From: Bilabrum cf. latius
Taxonomy: Eukaryota; Bigyra: Bicosoecida; Bigyra; Bicosoecida
DNA: 64,000 nt
Direction of reading: 5' to 3'
Assembly: GCA_965178125.1 (NCBI GenBank)
Contig: OZ237742.1
Span: 930,001 to 994,000 of the forward strand
The first letter of the stretch is position 1; every line of letters begins with the position of its first letter. Of the stretch, positions 1 through 14,942 are shown in pieces. The notes beneath the pieces are model-generated. The model was not told where the DNA came from and ran no database searches. It saw only the letters and a list, made by a program, of their open reading frames with translations. A program made the translations under genes and the position numbers.

Positions 1-60
1 TGTAGACCGAGAGGATCCAGATCTGCGTATTTTGTGAAGTAAGCATTTGTGGGGGTAAAG

Positions 61-878
61 ATGGATCGCGGCGACGAAGCTGGTCGTCGTCTTTCTGCAT
101 CGCGAGATCGAGAATAGGGCAGTTTTCATGGTTAGTCTGATTCTCGACGAGATTGGGGCCAGAGTCGGGATAGATCAGGGTATCCCGGGGCCCACGACCG
201 CAGTAGGAGCGATTTGAGCAGAGATTCGCAGCAAGCAGGCAATAGCCGGTTTTCGAGAAGTGACCACTCTGGACCAGTAAGCCGAGATAATAATGCGCGG
301 TATAGGCCTGCTCAGCGGGCAGGTGGACGTGTTAGGGACGACAGCAATCGGGGCATGGATGCTGCCCAGGACGGCAGATGGCATCATCACTCTCTTCCCA
401 ATCAGGCAGCATCATCGAGAATGAGAATGACCGGGTATGGATACGTCCCTCTCCCCCCTCCCCCAATGCCGTAGTTCCAGGGCATGCGTATACAAGGAGC
501 TGCTCCGCCCCCGCCACCGAATGGCGGTCGATTCTCGCAGGGAGCCAGCATGCCTCGAGGCGGCGCAGTGGGTGGCCAATTGGGCTTCGGTATGGGAATT
601 CCTCCATAGTTGACACATGGCATGCCTAGTATGGGCATGGGCGGCATGCCAGGTATGGGGTCGGGCTTTGGAATGGGAATGGGAATGGGAGTGGGAATCG
701 GCATGGGTGGAGCCTTCGCGATGGGCAGCGCTCTGTCACCTGCGAGCGGCTTCGGGGGGGGCATGGGAGCTGATGCGGGCCATAGAATAGAGCGAATGCA
801 CTCCATCCAATCACGCGATGGCCTTCCGCGCGACTCGCGAGGCCAAGGTGAAGGGCGAGGGCAAGGGCCTGGCCATGC

Positions 879-921
<43 letters not shown>

Positions 922-3900
922 GTACACCAAGGAAGCAGCCCGCCGAGGAGAGGCCTTGTGGTTGAGCCGCCACCGCCACCTGCCGGGCAGGCAGAAGAAT
1001 TAGTGGCTAGAGCTGGCATGGCTGGCGGCGGAGCATAGGCCGGCGCGTCAGCCGCATCGTCGTCCTCCTCCTCGTCTGCCGCTGCAGCCGCCGGCAACGA
1101 ATGGAACCAGGCTCAGGCCGGCCAGGTGCCCTCGTCTGGCCACTACCAGACAACCGACCGCAGGCTCGGACCGGATCCGCAGTATCACGGTTACGGGGGG
1201 AACCAAGCCAGGCGGTTCTCGATGCAATCGAGCAACGGTGGCGTGGGTCCAGCTGAGCGCGAAGGGCAGCCAGGCAGCGTAGATCAAAGGGCTGCGGGGG
1301 GACTGCAGCCCGGACAGCTGCCGAACTTCCCGCTCGGTAACGGACCGTCGCACGGCCGGGCAGCGGACAGCAGGCGGGACATGATGGCATGGAATGTTGG
1401 CGCCGGTGAGTCGCGGCTGTCCGTGTGGGAGCGCCACCTGCCCGGCGAAGACGCGAGCGCAGCAGCTGGCGTTGCCACCATGCAGCCGGTGCCCCCAGCC
1501 AGACATCCCTCTAGACAGTCGTCGCATGGCAGCGAGTCGGTGGCGGTGCATGGCTGGAGGAGGAGGTTCATCCCGGGGCCGGACCACACCGTCGTTGGTC
1601 TCGACGGCGCCCTCATGGCCGACACGCAGATCAAGTGGAAGCAAGGTCTACTTCTGGTAAGGATGCTCACGGTGCTCCGATGGGGTATAACACCCCTGCT
1701 GCTACGCCTCCCTCGGTCCCTCGCCGGCCCCATCATTTTTTCTCTCTCTGCTTGCTGTCTCCCCTACTGATATCGCAGCCTCAGCAGCTGCTTGCAAACG
1801 GAGTGTGGCAAGCGCACTGGCGCATCGGAGGGGGTACCTTCTCCGAGGTGTATGCCTTGCGTAACACCAAGACAAGGACCACTCTCGCTGCAGCAAAGGT
1901 GGAGCGGGCTGGACAGAGGCCCACGGTGGAGCTTGAGTCCGTTGTGCTAGCCTATCTGCAGAGGTACCCGTTCTTCCCAAGGCTCTATGGCCTCGTGTGA
2001 GCTACCGGGGACATGTCGCATTCCCAGATGCCTGCCATAGCACTGCGAGGAATAACACCGCCGCGAGCTTTTCTTGCGTGTCGTGGCCCGTGTCCTTCCC
2101 CAGTCCATGTCTCGACTCAGTTCCACTGCCTCCTTCCCGCGCTTTCGCAGGCCGCACCCGGACCCCGAAGGCATGGCCAAGCACGCCATGGAGGCACAGG
2201 GCGCGGCGGAGGGAGCGAACCCCCCGGTGGTGTCGAGAATCATGCTGCTGTCGCTGCACGGCGAAAATCTCACGCAGCTGCGGCTGAGGCAGCCCTCCAG
2301 GCGACTGCCGGTGTCCACTGCCTGCAGGCTGGGCGTGCAGATGCTCTACTGCATCGAGGCGCTGCACAGGGAGGGCTTCGTGCACAGGGACATCAAGCCG
2401 TCCAACTTCGTGCTGGCGGGCCCCCATGCCATGACGAATGGAGTGCTGTACGGTGGCAAAGGAGGCCCCGAGGGCCGCTGCTACGCATCGGACGAGCTCG
2501 TGTCCGGCGAGCATCCCAAGGTGTGCCAGGCCACGCTTCGCAGAGAGGATTCTGGCGACACTGGCAATCTGCCACGGCCTGTGTCTGTCGGTGGATTCGA
2601 CCACGAACCCACGACGTTGTAGTGCCCCGACGAGGTTTCCACACCCGCCAGGGCTGAGCAGGTACTGCAGTGGGGTGGGGATATCAGGGAAGATGATTCG
2701 AGAGCAGCGTCGCTATTCACGGGCGAAGCGCATTCCTTCCGCGAATTCCAGTCCACGGATCGGCTGCCCAACACCATGGAACACATGCCTGGATCGCCCG
2801 CCGACGTGTCGAGGCACCACGTGATGCTTCTAGACTTCGGCTTATGCCGTCCTTATACACGGCAGGCCCAAGCCAAGCTAGACATGCACGGCGTGCTGGC
2901 ATCGAGCGCCAAGAGCGACGTGCTTCCGCAGGCAGAGAAGGAAGAAGTGGGCAGAGCGGTGGAAGCTCTAGAGAGGAGAGAGCCGGACCAGGAGCCGGCG
3001 GTTACGCTGGGGCCAGGCAGCCAGCTGGGGGCAGAGGACGACCTGGACGATGGCGTGGGCGAGGAGGCATTCCCCGGGCGCGGGATGCCTGCTCTGCACT
3101 CCAGCTCGAGCCACACGAGGCCGAGGCGGCTGATGAGCGAGCGGCTTGGCAACGCGTTCCGGGGCACGTCCTTGTACGCTTCCATTCGAGCCCATCGTGG
3201 AAGGGAGGTGGGTCGGAGCGACGACCTCTGGTGCATGTTCTACGGCATCATCGACCTCATGGCGCCTAACGGGCTCCCGTGGAGAGAAGATAGCAGTGAT
3301 CGGGATGCGTGCGCGGCAGGCAAGGCTCGTTTCCTGCTGCAGCCCGAGCAGATGCTTCCACAGGACACACCGGGGCTCGACTATATCGCTGCAGTTTCTG
3401 ACTACCTGCTCACGCTATCGTACTGTTCCAGCCCCGACTACTCGCTCATCGCCGCGCTGCTGAACGCAGCTGCAGATGTTGCCGAGCAGAAGGAGCTTTA
3501 GCTAGCGCAGCAGATATCGCTGGGTCACATCTAGGCACCGGGCGCCCTGTCTGGCATTCACCTGGGGCGCGCACCGGACACGGAGCCTGGCCGCTTCGAC
3601 CTACGGAAGGTGCCGCTCTCGTGCGACCCACTGCTGGCTTCCAGGGGTGGCGACTGGCGAGCGGGACCCCCGTGCAGCCGCTGGGACAAGGGATTTTACG
3701 TGCCAACAGCCATGTCCAACAGACCCCTTGTTGCCGACCCCCTGCTCATGACAGGGTCCGTGCCGAGACGCAAGCCCATCAGGCCGGTGAGGCGCTTTGC
3801 CTCGAGCTATATCGGGGCGCGAGCCTCAGCGATTGCACTGGATAGGCTTGGCATGATTGCCAGCACCAGGCCCTCGGGCGGTGAGGCTGCAAGCGGCTCT

Positions 3901-6426
3901 GGCGGTGCAGACGCAATGAACACACCAGTTGTTCTCAAAGACCTGTCCGTCGAAGGAATCGACCGCGCTCTGAATGAGAGCAACAGCGCCGTTGATGACC
4001 GTCTGCAGCGCCTCCAAGGCATGGGGGTCTCTGCGGCCTCGCGGGGCCACGATGCTGACTGGTGGGCAAAGAAGCTCGAGGACCCTGCCGCGGAGCAGAG
4101 CGGCGCGCCGGGATGCAGTCTGGGCGTGCTGAGCGTCGGGCTGTCCGAAGCAGCTGCCTCGATCGTTGGCCAGGCGATGGTGCTGCCCGACGAAACCGTC
4201 CCTCGGTTGCTCGTGACACCGAACGACTGGAGGACGGTGCACCTATCCCCGTGGCTGGGACTCAGGCTCGCACGTGTGGACGCGTTTGGACGGTCGGTGG
4301 CCTTCGGGGTGTACAGCGGCATCAGCTCGAGCGCGAGCGAAAGTGAGTTCAAGCACTGGCTGGATGGCGCGCATGACGTGCGCGAGATGACCTTCGAGTG
4401 CTTCGAGTCGATCAGGCAGCTGCTGTACTCAACCAGCCAAGTCCAATAGAAGTGCCTTGCTCTACCGTCGCATGGAATTGACCGGGATCTGGCACTGGCT
4501 GGTCCCAAGACGATGCAGCTGGACCAGGTGCCGCTCGACATGGTTCTCTCTGGCGGCACCTGGAAGGACGGCCTGTCGCTGCAGCTGCTGGGTCCCGATG
4601 CGAGCCTCATGCTCGGTGCGACGCTTGGCTGCATGCCGGCCTTCCGGCACGACGGCTGGTTCACGGTCGAGCAGATCAGGAACGTGCTTGCCCAGTCCTG
4701 TCGCGAGGAGAGCGCGAGGGCTGAGGAGGAGGACGCCGGTGCCATCGCGCGAGCCATCATGCAGCACTGCTGTGATGAGAGGTTCGAAACAGACAGCCAA
4801 GGCAAGGTGAAGGAAGCGAGCGAGCAGGATGTGGCGGCAGGGGGCAGCGGCATGCCAGCGGGAGAAAGCTGGAATGCGGCTTTATCTGGGCAGTCATCCC
4901 CTGTCGATGCTAACGCCAGCCGCCGCGCTAGTCCGGATCAAGGTACCGAGGCCGATGATCCTGAGTGTCCCGGCCTGCGTTGGATCCTGTCGGAGCTGTC
5001 CATTGGGATGGGTGGATTCCCGCCCAGCACCGGAAGGTCATCCTCTGGTACCGACGGCGCATCTTCGGCTGCAACACCACCGGCTGCGGCGGAGTCCTCT
5101 CCCGAACGAGCTCTCGCTGCAGTGGAGCAGATTGCCGGCAAGTGGGGGCTCGATGACGTGGTGCCATTAGAGGCAGTCACCGCGGCAGCCTCTGATTTGC
5201 TGAGTGCCTGCCAGCCTCTCGCGCGCATGCAGGACGCCACCGCAGCTCGCAAAGCCGTGGATCTCATTGCTGCTGTGCGATTGGCAGCCCAACGAACCCT
5301 CCATGATGGAGCCAGTCAGCAAGCGGGTGCTCTGTCCGCCCCCTCGCTGTCCCTGCAGTCACTTCTCCCGCTATTATCGAATGAGGAGTATCGGCTTAAG
5401 TAGGTGGCTGCACTGGGCTCGCCCTCTCGCCTCAAGAAGCTTGGCCAGGTCCATGCAGCCATGAATATCGATAGTGATAGCGATAGCGACAGCGATGACG
5501 ACTTGGAGCTATCTCTCACGTCCCATCGTCCAAGAGGCAGCCTTGGGAGCGGTATGGGAACAGGGCGCTCCTTAAAGGCACTCGGGGGATAGCAGGCGGC
5601 AGCATCTGGTTCTGGTAGTAGCAGCAGCAGCAGCAGCAGCAGCGCAGCTGCACCTGGAGCAGCACCCTCCGCACCTGGTGCGCCCGGTGCTGCTGTTGGG
5701 ATGAGTGATGCGGATGCGCCTGCAGAAGTGGGCACGCTCCACGGCCTCTCGCTTGTTCCCCGAGTGAGCAAGCAGCAGCGGGCGATTGATGCAGCCAAGG
5801 CAGCCTGTTTCGACATTGAAGTCGCTGCCCGCGCGGCAGCAAGAGCGGTGGAGGCACTCAGCGCCTCCAAGGCCTCATCCAGCAAGAGAGAGCCTGACGA
5901 CGCACCCGACCGGCTGAGGGCTGCGATCCAGCGAGCTCAGCTGCGCGGGCGGCTGCTCGCCATGCTGGCGTGGGAGGAGGCACTCAGGTCTCCCGCGAAG
6001 CTTGGTGACGTAGAGTCGCGCCCTTGCAGGTCTTGGTTCAAGGGGTGCGGGCTGGTGGCGGTGGACGACGGCAATGACGACCTTGATGGCATAGATGAGG
6101 AAGACGAGGAGGAGGAAGGTGCTCTGTCGGGTGGCAGTGACATGCAGGAGGATGGCGGTGGAAGCGGTGGCGCAGCTGCTGCTGGACAGAGAGAAGCGGA
6201 CTGGGGTGACGGTGCTTATGGCAGGCCCGCAGCAGGTCGGGTGGGCCAAGAGCCGATGAGTAGGACTCCATTGGACGTGCCACCACCCCCGCCGCCGATG
6301 CCTCCGCCGCCCCCGCCAGGCCCCCCCCGTGCCCCAGGCTCGGGCTATAGCTAGCAGGGGGGCAACGGTGCTGGAGGCGGTGCCGGGGGGCAGGGGCAGC
6401 AAGCAATGCGTGACGGGCCGGCATGA
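61..6426 (+). CDS. Giant TTBK/CK1-family protein kinase with low-complexity flanks
   Basis: Three exons (61-1656, 1779-1996, 2151-6426) encode about 2029 residues, ending at TGA 6424. An in-frame TAA at 40-42 precedes the ATG. The first 530 residues are low complexity (Gly/Met, Pro and a 13-Gln tract). The kinase domain starts near residue 547: glycine loop GGGTFSEVY (549-557), Lys572, VHRDIKPSN (HRD 683-685), DFG 833-835 and a later DDLW..FY..LPW block typical of tau-tubulin kinases. Substrates are unknown. About 148 residues separate HRD from DFG, far more than usual, so there is an insert in the catalytic region. The 1000-residue tail is Ser/Ala/Gly rich with a proline-rich end. Twelve in-frame TAGs lie at 115, 133, 472, 607, 1036, 2620, 3499, 3532, 4447, 5401, 5590 and 6352; the one at 2620 lies inside the kinase domain. 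The family call is firm; tail function is unknown. Confidence 0.87.
880..918 (+). repeat. (CAG)13 polyglutamine tract
   Basis: Thirteen uninterrupted CAG codons lie in the N-terminal low-complexity region of the kinase gene. They encode pure Gln, so this is a likely length-variable microsatellite. No TAG occurs inside the run. Confidence 0.95.
5620..5643 (+). repeat. (AGC)8 serine microsatellite
   Basis: Eight AGC codons in frame within the kinase tail give a short poly-Ser run flanked by Ala/Pro-rich sequence. Confidence 0.85.
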
Positions 6427-6657
6427 TGCAGCACTTGTTCCTTAGGTGTTGCGCCTGCCAATACAACAGTAGAATGCTACTTGCTATGTGCGAGATACTT
6501 GATTCAACTTGATTCGATACACGCCTCTGTGCAACTGTGCGGCGGGCTGGTTTCTTCGCCCTCTTACGACCCATCCTGATACTAGGTAGAGGTTCTTTCT
6601 TCCACTCCACCCGAAATAGATGGAAATCTAGATCCGAGAGAGCAAGACGAAATACGC

Positions 6658-7536
6658 TCATTTACCAGCATCGGATGCACCACCGGCGGCCTGCTCACCC
6701 TCTGCCCCCTCTCCTTCTTTCTTGTCATCATCCCCACCTGCACCACCGGACGGCAGCCAGTCCTTCGGCTAACCGAACCTGCCCGCGGTCCAATCAAGCT
6801 TGAGCTGCTCGCCGTCCGCCGGCTTCCAGTTGAGCACCTTATCCAGCAGGTCTGCCGGGTCGGCACTGACGGGCAGGATGCCCCGCATGCCGGGGCGGAT
6901 CATGCCGTTGTCCACGCCAGCCTGGAGCTGCGCCACGATGCCGTCGTAGAAGCCGCCCACATTGAGCAACCCGACGGCCTTTGCGTGGATGTTCAGCTGC
7001 GTCCATGTGGCAGCTTCCATGAGCTCTTCGTACGTTCCCAGCCCGCCGGGGAGCGCGATGAATCCTCGCGATTTGCGAGCCATGATCTGCTTCCGCTCGT
7101 GCATTGTGTCTGTCACGATCTCGGTGCCCCTTCGGACCATATCGCCAGACACCTCACGGGCAGCAAGCGCCTTAGGGATCACTCCAATGACATTCCCACC
7201 TGCTTTGTCAACAGCGCGGGCAAGGATTCCCATGATTCCGATGTTACCTCCTCCGTAGACCAGGTCGACTTTGCGGCGCGCCAGCTCTGCACCAAGCTTC
7301 TCGGCCGCGCCAATGATGGCATCACGATGTTTTCCAGTTGGCAAGGAAGATCCACAGAACACGGTCACTCGCTCCTTCTTGTCATCGGCCTCAGCGTAGG
7401 CACCTTCCTGTTCCTGCCCTTCGTTCTCCTTAAACATGCTCTGCAGTGCAACTGCTAGCAATGCACCACCCGCAGCCCCACCTGCAACAAGCAGAGCTTC
7501 TTTCAGTCCAAAGCCTTCAAACTTAAACCCACTCAT
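6658..7536 (-). CDS. LOG-family cytokinin-riboside-phosphate phosphoribohydrolase, membrane anchored
   Basis: One exon, 292 residues. ATG at 7536 was chosen because it opens a hydrophobic N-terminus (about residues 11-34), likely a membrane anchor or targeting segment. The Rossmann-like LOG/lysine-decarboxylase-like fold is shown by VFCGSS (59-64), VYGGGNIG (93-100), the ERKQ..A+++ block near 147 and the signature PGGLGTYEE (163-171). Family members release the free base from cytokinin nucleotides or hydrolyse related nucleotides; the substrate here is unknown. The frame reaches TAG at 6769-6771 (residue 256) just after the folded domain and continues 36 hydrophilic residues to TGA at 6658. 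The gene is divergent from the esterase-like gene, 127 bases apart, and convergent with the kinase. The N-terminal anchor is unusual for LOG. Confidence 0.88.
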
Positions 7537-7663
7537 CGCGTCTTGAGTATTGCAATATTCTAAATTGTATTTTTTCTTGATTTCCGATGCAGTGCATGAT
7601 AGCGCGCTTGGCACTCTCCGGCGGCGGTGGCACGTCCCTGGTCCGTGCATAGTGTAGTGATTT

Positions 7664-9857
7664 ATGTACCATGAAATTGATGATAGAAATGGAATTGTGA
7701 CTCCAGTATACGGCTAGCAGGATGCATCCGCTCCACTAGAACTTGGTCCACCGAAAGAAAGCATCTTGCACATTGGAGACCTCCCGCCATTGAATCGCGC
7801 CACAACCACCGCGAAAATTGCGGTTCCAGTGTGCACTTTGGCAGTCCTAGGGGCATTAGCTGCAATTTTTGTCAGTGTTGGTGAAAAGAGAATGCATCAG
7901 CTGGAGGTATCGACATCCTACGGGAGAGTAGTTGGATTGCGACATGAAGGAGCTGATTCTTGGCACGGTATTCCGTTTGGCAAGATTCAGGATCGATTTA
8001 CAGCAGCAGGGATTCCAGACTCATGGGATGGCGTGCGATCGGCTACTGCTCCTGGCGCTCCGTGCCCGCAGGTGAACGTGTTTGGTGAGGCAAACCGCCA
8101 CTCTTGAAGCACTACCAGCCGCAACCCAAATATTTCCGCTGCAAGTGCGCTCTGGAAAGTCTCTAGTTCTTTGACACCGCGCAGGTTATGACATGTCTGC
8201 TACTTCTCTGCCACCGCCCGTGGAGGACTGCCTCACGCTCAGCGTGTACGCCCCGAAAGGAGCAGCCTACGCGGCCCGCATGTCTGGTGCAGCTTTTCGA
8301 AGCATGCCTGTCATGCTGCTGCTTCATTCCGGTCACATTGCCGCGGGATCGGGCTCCCAGAGCCTGCTCAACGCGAGCCTGCTGGCAGCCGAGCAAGGGG
8401 TCGTGGTGGTTGTGCCCAACTACAGGCTGGGCCCTCTTGGATACCTCGCCCACCCCGCGCTCAGCGACAGCCAAGCCGGAACTAGCGGTAACTATGGCAT
8501 GCGAGACCAGAGCATGGCCCTTCAGTGGGCCGTCAAGAACGCGAAGAGCTTCGGGGGGGATCCTGGGCGGATCACGCTTTGGGGGCTTGGGGAGGGCGCG
8601 AGCCAGGCTGCGCTGCACCTTTCGATGGCCTCATCGCTCGGCCGGTTCCGCTCGCTGCTGCTGGAGAGCGGCGCCGCGCAAGTGCTCCCCCCTGCAGGGA
8701 TTGAGACGGGGAGGGGCCCGTACTATTCGTGGGCTGCCGTGTAGCCGCAGCTGGGTTCTCCGCGGTCCCTTGCTGACGCAGAAGCCGCTGGGCGAACGTT
8801 CGCTCAACTGGCCGGCTGTGGCAGGCAGGGGAATCCGGCCGGGGAGCTTTCCTGTCTGCGGCTAATGGGTGCCGACGAGGTGCAGGACATTGCGGCGCAG
8901 CACCCGAGCCTCCTTCAGGACCTGGGCCCGGTGGCAGACGGCCTGGTGCTCGCTTTGGATCAGGGGACAGTGCTCAGAGATGCGGGGGGATTGAAGAGCG
9001 CTCTGCCGGGGGGCATCATGGTGGGTGCGGGCAGGAACGATTCCAGCCAGTGGATCGGGTACCTGCCCAGGTACTTTCCTGGATGGTTCCAGGAAACTTC
9101 CCAGGAGCAGGGTGCTGCCACCGGTCCGGTGTCGTCACTCACGCGGTCTGGTTTCTTCGCCCTGCTCAACCACACGGCAGGTCTTCCACTCTCCGGGTCG
9201 GTGGCAGCGGCGGCAGAGACGCACTACGCACCGGGGGGCCGGCTCACTGCGGGCCCGTCTGCGGGCAACCTCATGGCTGCCTCGAGGGCGCTTTCCGATG
9301 CCACGAGGCTCTGCAGGCACAGGCTGCTGCTGGAGCAAACGGCTCGTGCGGGGCTCCCAGCGTACGGGTACGTGTTTGATGGCAGCGTGAGCGTGGCGGG
9401 TGGCTTGGGTCTGGGCCCTGGATCCACCCAGCTCACAGTGCCTCTGCTGTTCGGGGAGCCCTGCTACCTCCAGTGCAATGCATCTAGAGGGGCCGGGTGG
9501 CTCTCTCCTGCAGAGGAGGACTTCGGCTCGGTTCTGCGTAGGGCATGGGCCAATTTTGCCAGGACTGGGTCGCCCGTGGACGGCAGCGAGATGCCGACGG
9601 ACGACGACGGCGCGGGGGAGCTGGGCCTGGGCCTGTCGCCGGGTAGGTGGGGGGCCTCATTTGCGCCATTGGACGGTGGCGGTGGCGATGGCGATGACGA
9701 CATGCTGAAAGAGTGGCCGCGATTCTGGAACGCAACGCCAGTCGGACAGGCCGACGGACTGCTGTCCATGAGCGTGGGAGGCTCCAGACCAACGCACTAT
9801 TCGGACGGTGGTGACCCGTGCACGAGCATATGGGCCAAGGCGCCGGGGTGGCAGTAA
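7664..9857 (+). CDS. Cholinesterase-like type II membrane protein, catalytic triad lost
   Basis: Two exons (7664-8084, 8185-9857) encode 697 residues. The ATG at 7664 follows an in-frame TGA. A single transmembrane helix at about 52-72 predicts a type II protein with the esterase-like domain outside the cytosol. Family blocks are seen: YGRVVGLR, WHGIPFGK, VEDCLTLSVY, NYRLGPLGYL and GNYGMRDQ. The nucleophile elbow, normally G-E-S-A-G, reads G-E-G-A-S (276-280), so the catalytic Ser is Gly. The usual His near the PYVFG-like block also appears absent (PLLFG here). This resembles neuroligin-type adhesion or scaffold relatives rather than an enzyme (inference). In-frame TAGs lie at 7715 (residue 18) and 8742, the latter in the middle of the conserved domain. 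It ends at TAA 9855, one of only two TAA stops. Confidence 0.83.
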
Positions 9858-10005
9858 TCCTTTCTTCTGGTACAGGCAGGGGACATTTTATAGCTTATTA
9901 TGGTATGCCCCCGCCCAAATCACTACATCGGATCCGGAGTAAGAACATGATGCAAAAATTAGACAAGACTACTCAGCCCGACGAGAACCAAATCCTTCTA
10001 TACAA

Positions 10006-12504
<2,499 letters not shown>

Positions 12505-14464
12505 ATGACCAGGATGACGACGATCAATTCTCCAATATTGGCAAAGTCCGTTGCTAGGATGCCTGTATTGCTTGTGATTCTTTCGCTATGCGTTGCAGGA
12601 AGCCTTGCAAGACCGCAATTTAATATGTAAGAGTCGGAACTATTTTTCTTCCGTTGCCGCAGCAGACTGGTGTCAAGCCCTTTCAGCAACCAATGCCTAT
12701 CAATTCGTTTGCTCGGATACCCCCTTATGCAGCCTCTTCTTGATGTCAGACGAAATGGACGGGCGTTTGCTTGATCCAACGAGTCCGATGTGGAGCGCAG
12801 TGCAGATGCCCAACTTGCAGAAGCTTGCTGCCCGAGGAACTAACTTCGTCCGAAATATCTGCAATAATCCCCAGTGTGTGCCTTCCCGCACGTCCATGTT
12901 TACAGGGCTGCACACGCACGTACAGAGAGCTGGCTGGAACAACGGTCAGGGCATTTCGCACTCTCCTCGCGACGGCTCCTTGGACAAGGATTGCGTCAAG
13001 CTGTGGTCCGAAAGCCAGTGCGCAGAATGGAAGGAGCAAAGCCCTGTTAATGTAACGCTAGATCAGGCCTTGGAGCAGACAGGTCTGAACGTCTCCCTCT
13101 TTGGCAAGGTGGATGTCGGTGCCAACATCCTGCAGCACTTTCCACAGGCCAACTCAAACGGCTTTCACAGCGGCCCGGGGCCAGACATCCTCGCTCGCTC
13201 GGCTGACATCCGCAGGCCCACAAAGCCGCTGCCCCAGGACATAACGAATGACAGCAAACCCCTCGGCCCATTTCCCAACGATTGGAAGGTGGTCGAGAAT
13301 GCCGTGAGTTTCCTTGACAACTACGACGCGAAAACGGAGGGCCCCTTTTTCGTCTACTCCAGCATCATCATCCCGCACCCGCCATTCTACACGAATGAGA
13401 CCTGGCTCAAGCGAGTCAACAAGACCTTCATGGAGCAAGATGAGCTGGGCGTGCCCGTGTGGGATCCGGAGGATTCAATGCACCCATACGACTCGTACAT
13501 GTCGCAATCCAAGAACGTGTGGGTGGACTTCAATCGATCCACCGTGCAGTACGTGAGGGGCACCTACTTCGGGATGAACGCCATGGCGGACTACCTCCAC
13601 GGCCGGGTCCTGGACGCGCTGGACAGGAACGGGTTCACCAATAACACGCTCGTGATGTTCGTAGCAGACCACGGAGAGATGGCCATGGCGGCCCGACAGG
13701 TGTGGAAAAACTCGCACAGGGAGCCGTCCCTTCGCGTGCCGATGATCGTGGCAGGCCCAGGCATCCCACAAGGCTAGATCATCCAGAACGCCACGTCACT
13801 TCTTGACGTGTTCCCCACGCTGCTGGAGTGGGCGGGTGCTGCACCTCCTGATTGGCTCAACGGATACTCATTGATGGATCTGCTCCGGGAACACGGGATG
13901 GCAGGCGAGCCGTGGTCGAGGAGGCCCACGCGGCCATTCGGCATGCCTGGGGCAACCAGTCCTGCCGGTTTGGTGCCAAGTGCGCCGCTTGCCCTTCGTG
14001 GGAGCAAGCTGCAGTCTGCCACGGCACTCGCAACAAGTGCCTCGAAGGCCCGCCCTCCCTACGTCCTGAGCCAGTACTCCTCGAACATGGGCAACGATGG
14101 CGCGTTCTGCCTGTACCAGCCCCCCTACAAGCTGATCGACTTTGGACACGCCCTGCCCTGGTTCAACGAGAGCGCCTACACTCCCCAGCTGTTCAACGTG
14201 GAGGAGGACCCGTGGGAGCACCACGACCTGGCAGCCGACAAGCCGGAAATAGTGACCCGGATGCGGGCCGACATGGCGACCTTGATCGATGTGCAGGCGG
14301 AGGACAGGGCCAGGAAGGTGGCCGACAGGGATCTATTCGAGGAGTTCATCGCGAAGAAGGAGGGCACCAACTACAAGCTGAAACAGAGGATGGCACGGTC
14401 CTACAAGGGCTTTGACGACGCTGACTGGCAGCAGCTGCAGGAATGGAGGAAGGCCCCGCTTTGA
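12505..14464 (+). CDS. Secreted sulfatase, ARSK-like
   Basis: Two exons (12505-12626, 12733-14464) encode 617 residues; Met at 12514 or 12559 is an alternative start. A hydrophobic signal peptide (around residues 19-36) precedes the first sulfatase block, LFLMSDEMDGR, which is split by the intron. The formylglycine signature C-V-P-S-R is intact with Cys89, so the enzyme should be active after FGE modification. Later blocks are FGKVDVG, the HPPF region, VADHGEMAM, and VPMIVAGPGIP followed by SLLDVFPTLLEWAG. Overall order matches arylsulfatase K, a glucuronate-2-sulfatase in animals; the substrate here is unknown. TAG at 13775 (residue 389) sits between the GPGIP and DVFPT blocks, where many sulfatases have Gln. 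It ends at TGA 14462. Confidence 0.92.
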
Positions 14465-14474
14465 TTGATGTTGC

Positions 14475-14942
14475 TCAGTGATGCATCTTGTGAGAGCATG
14501 GGGAGATTCTTGCGCCAGACTCGGTGCTCCTGCTGTAAGCGGTAAAGAAATTATCGACATAATGTACTCGTGCTGCGCTGTACTTGTGAAGTTTATTTCC
14601 ATTGATCTCTGCATTGTCATCTGCAGGCTCCCGCATGCAAGATGACCACCCACGCGTACCTCCTGCTGTAGACCCAACCTTCGACGATGTATATTGCCAC
14701 CCAGATCCGGAAATTCCGGGCCACAAGCCCTCATACTTTGAGCGGCCATCCCTCATGGTCATAGAAAATGTACCGGCGTCCCTCTTGGCCGCGCCGCTCC
14801 ATTTGTTGGTGAGGCCAGCAAGGTCTCTGAGATTGAGGTCGCTCGGTGGGCGCAGGACCCGCTCGAGGAGCAGGCTCAGATGCGACGTAGCGATGCGGAG
14901 GAGAGAATACAATATGTCTGAGTCAAAGCACACACTACCCAA
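14475..14942 (-). CDS. Possible small gene, model unresolved
   Basis: A reverse-strand open frame ends at TGA 14475-14477, ten bases from the sulfatase stop, which fits the tail-to-tail packing seen elsewhere. The best coding-like part covers about 14640-14860 and includes LAGLTNKWSG and KYEGLWPGISG, compositionally more like protein than chance. No family is recognised. An upstream exon could lie at about 15003-15075, where a Met-containing segment runs into GTGAGC, but no GCAG acceptor is visible to join them. Treat the boundaries as provisional. Confidence 0.35.
   Translation of the reverse strand: MGSVCFDSDILYSLLRIATSHLSLLLERVLRPPSDLNLRDLAGLTNKWSGAAKRDAGTFSMTMRDGRSKYEGLWPGISGSGWQYTSSKVGSTAGGTRGWSSCMREPADDNAEINGNKLHKYSAARVHYVDNFFTAYSRSTESGARISPCSHKMHH

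Noticed and set aside
3610-4449. Separate bacterial-style genes for each open fragment between TAGs
   Set aside because: The fragments are in one frame, abut at TAG with no starts of their own, and lie next to clear spliceosomal introns.
9855-9857. TAA as a second reassigned codon (ciliate-type code)
   Set aside because: No confident domain continues across an in-frame TAA, and TAA ends the esterase-like and beta-helix genes.
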